Assembly (NCBI GenBank): GCA_023213395.1
Contig: CM041465.1
Location: 133,989,741-134,053,740, forward strand
Length of the DNA stretch: 64,000 bases
Reading direction: 5' to 3'
DNA from: Cycas panzhihuaensis
Lineage: Eukaryota; Cycadophyta
The position numbers and the translations under genes were made by a program. Below are positions 61,901 to 64,000 of this stretch, piece after piece. How positions within the stretch are numbered: the stretch's first letter is position 1; every line of letters starts with the position of its first letter. Under the pieces are notes generated by a model, which ran no database searches, had not been told where the DNA came from, and saw only the letters and a list, made by a program, of their open reading frames with translations.

Positions 61901-62029
61901 ATTAATCATCATGCAATGTAAGTGAAGTACCTCAATCTACCTTTTCCAAAACTGATAAGGTAGGGATAGAAGCATCATGTACTTACCTAAGTTGACTCGC
62001 CCATGTCCATTCCTAGTAGCCAGGAAATA
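58902..62029 (-). repeat. 5' LTR of the inner Tat-like element (3,128 bp)
   Basis: It starts TGGAATTGCACCTCT and ends CAGGAAATA (CA decayed to TA) on the plus strand. It pairs with 40828-43952 over its whole length; most differences seen by eye are C/T or G/A. Confidence 0.9.
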
Positions 62030-62034
62030 GGGAT
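62030..62034. repeat. Target site duplication of the inner element, right copy (GGGAT)
   Basis: Identical to 40823-40827 and directly adjacent to the LTR end. Confidence 0.88.
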
Positions 62035-64000
62035 CACAAGGATCTCAAGGGGTAGATCATTCGTAGGAAGTTTTTGTTGGGAAGCAGAGGTCCCAATGGC
62101 CCCCTTAGCTGCTTGAGACCTTGTGACTAGGCACAAAGTAGCATTCTCAAACATCTGAATAATTCTCTTCCCCTTATTTCAGGGTTGAGAAAGTGAGGAA
62201 GATTGGGGATGAGAACACCAGGAGTGGAAGAGGAATCCCTTGCCCCCTTTCCCTTCATTTTCTTGGGAGTGGGGGTGGGGGCTCATCCCTTATTCCTTGC
62301 CCCTCTATTTTGAGTAGATCAATCATGTTCCTCATGTTTAAGGAAGGGATCACAATGAATGGGTTGATCTAGGTTAGGCCTAGATGCCCATTTATGAGAA
62401 GAATCACACTATGGGATGAGCTTAGGGTATTGCACCTAACATTGTGAATCTTTATAAAGGCACTCACTATGGGCACAACACCATTTCTTTTTAGGGGAGG
62501 GTTTTATCCTCCTTACATGAGAGGTTTAGGTGTTTCTACCTTTAGGTGGCATGGCTTGGGATGCCTGATGAACATGCCTATGGGAATCTGAGGATGGTTG
62601 AGAAGGCTGGAGCTTTAGCTCCTTCATCGTATACTCAAATGAGCGTATGGAAGAGGTTAATGGATCTAAGGCCCCTTCTATTGTGTGGGTTAGGATCCTT
62701 GGAGGTTATTAGGGTCTTTGGTCATATGACAGAGGGGGTGCCTCACATCATTACGATGACCTAAGAGGCTTCTTGAGACCTACTTGGATCTCAATGGCCT
62801 TGAGCACTAAGCATTTCACTATGGCAGACTCACACATCATCACTCCCATTTTGAGGACTTCAATGTGGACTTTAGGATGGAGGGCGTTCACAAAAATATC
62901 TCTCTTTAATTCCTTGGGTAACGCAGCCTTTGTGGAATGGAGGAGGTCATGAAAACATCTTAGAAAATCACGATTCATTTCATTGTGACCTTGCCTAAGG
63001 GAGAGTAGGGTTTTAATCCCACTCTCAAAGGGATGGGCCATGCTAAAGTAGTTGATAAACTCATCTACAAGTTATTGGAAGGAGTGGATATAATGGGCAA
63101 GGAGGTGGTAGAATCATTTAAAGGCATCTCCATGCAAAGAACAAGGAAATAATTTCATCAATATGTGCTTATAAGCCTAATAATCGATGCATGCCATGGA
63201 GAAGCTCCTAACATGCTCAGTTAGGTCTTGCGATGATGTACCATCGAATTTGGGCACCTTGGGATGGTGAAGTAGCAGGTTAGACCTAAGCGCCTTAATC
63301 GATAGTGGGGTTGACATATAGTCAATGAAAGGATGAAACCTCTGTTGAGCTAAAGGGTCAACCAAAGGCATGGGAGGAGGTAGATATAGATACTTGGCTC
63401 CTCCTTAAGGGTTTTGGTTATATGAGAGATAAGGATTCCCACCTGCTTGGTGGGAAGGAGCCATTACCATTTGAGGTAAGGTTGGATAGGAGGGAGGCAT
63501 GTGAGATCCGATTCTGCCTTAAGGGTATATCCCTTATTGAGAGAGCATATGAGAGTAAGGGTTATGAGGAGGACAAATCCTCCTTAGGAAGGTACTATGT
63601 ATAGAGTCAAACACAAAGATGAGAAAAGTAAATGAGGTATGGGGTTTTGTCCATATAGGCCACTTGTAGAAGGTGCAACTACATAAGGGTGTGGTGAATC
63701 CACACCATAAACTAGGAGAGGGTTTTCTTTTCCATGCCCCTAAGTTTAGGACGTGTATCCTAGGGGCACATAAAGGGAAGAGTCTATTGTTTGTGGATGA
63801 GGATGCATGGGGATAGGTCCCACATGGCTTAAGGATTAGGGACATGAGTGTCCCCTAGGTCGTGTGAAAGGGACGTGGGGTATGGTAGGTTAAGGCATGG
63901 TCACCTGGTTTGGAATGGGCATGCTTAACCCAATTTAGGATATGGGCGTACCCTGGGGAGCCCCTTAGATATGAGGGACATGCAAAGAAGAGGAAATGAT
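62035..64000 (-). pseudogene. Gag of the outer Tat-like element, partial
   Basis: From the right edge leftwards, a proline-rich N-terminal region (63400-64000) is followed by the capsid region at 62751-63371 with VPKFDGTSSQDLTEHVRSF, then stops at tryptophan and glutamine positions in the AFKxFYH and SFQxLVDEFINYF segments, then NRDFLRCFHDLLHSTKAAL, closely matching the inner gag at 56804-57550. A decayed zinc knuckle (CLYKDSQC) lies near 62440-62490. The frame ends at 62035 exactly at the inner element's insertion site and continues at 40822. The 5' end and LTR lie beyond the window. Confidence 0.87.

Larger units (their letters stand above)
40828..62029 (-). mobile_element. Inner Tat/Ogre-like Ty3/gypsy element with a nested solo LTR
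   Basis: This 21.2 kb element lies within the gag of the outer element. From the right: 5' LTR 58902-62029, primer binding site, gag to about 56380, protease to integrase to 52014, solo LTR 48177-51281 (later insertion), antisense gene 46129-48171, second RNase H 44447-44923, polypurine tract, 3' LTR 40828-43952. Without the solo LTR it is about 18.1 kb. The two outer LTRs are much closer to each other (by eye 85-90%) than to the solo LTR. Confidence 0.9.

Overview
The window is plant nuclear DNA built almost entirely of decayed LTR retrotransposons lying inside one another, plus one broken host gene. I read it as seed plant, probably a gymnosperm: the host gene is an intron-poor PPR protein with a DYW ending and repeated pentatricopeptide phrases of the kind common in conifer-type families, and the elements are old, long and deeply nested. 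The species assignment is an inference. I see no intact protein-coding gene, no tRNA or rRNA gene and no CRISPR array.

Layout. (1) 1-4870: 5' part of a Ty1/copia element on the minus strand (gag, zinc knuckle, protease, integrase; LTR and primer binding site at 4572-4870), which interrupts a Ty3/gypsy chromovirus on the plus strand whose integrase and chromodomain continue at 4871-6288. (2) 7100-12045: unassigned DNA, a cluster of CCATGG motifs, then a second plus-strand gypsy remnant (RNase H, integrase, likely 3' LTR). (3) 12046-14770: PPR-DYW pseudogene, minus strand. (4) 16659-19753: a non-coding LTR element with LTRs, primer binding site and polypurine tract. (5) 20565-26546: a full-length chromovirus-type gypsy element on the minus strand, bounded by an exact CCTTT duplication, with damaged catalytic sites. 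(6) 26868-64000 and beyond: two nested Tat/Ogre-like gypsy elements with LTRs of about 3.1-3.3 kb. The outer element has its 3' LTR at 26868-30149, pol at 36451-40822 and gag at 62035-64000. It is split by a complete inner element at 40828-62029 flanked by an exact GGGAT duplication. The inner element itself carries a solo LTR at 48177-51281.

How the parts work together. In both Tat-like elements the minus strand carries gag, protease, reverse transcriptase, RNase H and integrase, followed by a second RNase H-like domain near the 3' LTR. Between integrase and that second RNase H lies a gene on the opposite strand that resembles the plant mobile domain. This antisense gene, present in both copies with an apparent second exon, is the most interesting object here. 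In the outer copy its 1.1 kb first exon keeps its reading frame and is broken only by stop codons.

Stop codons across the window mostly look like C-to-T or G-to-A changes of CAG, CAA, CGA and TGG, as expected from long-term cytosine methylation. All identities and percentages are by-eye judgements; no alignment or database search was run.
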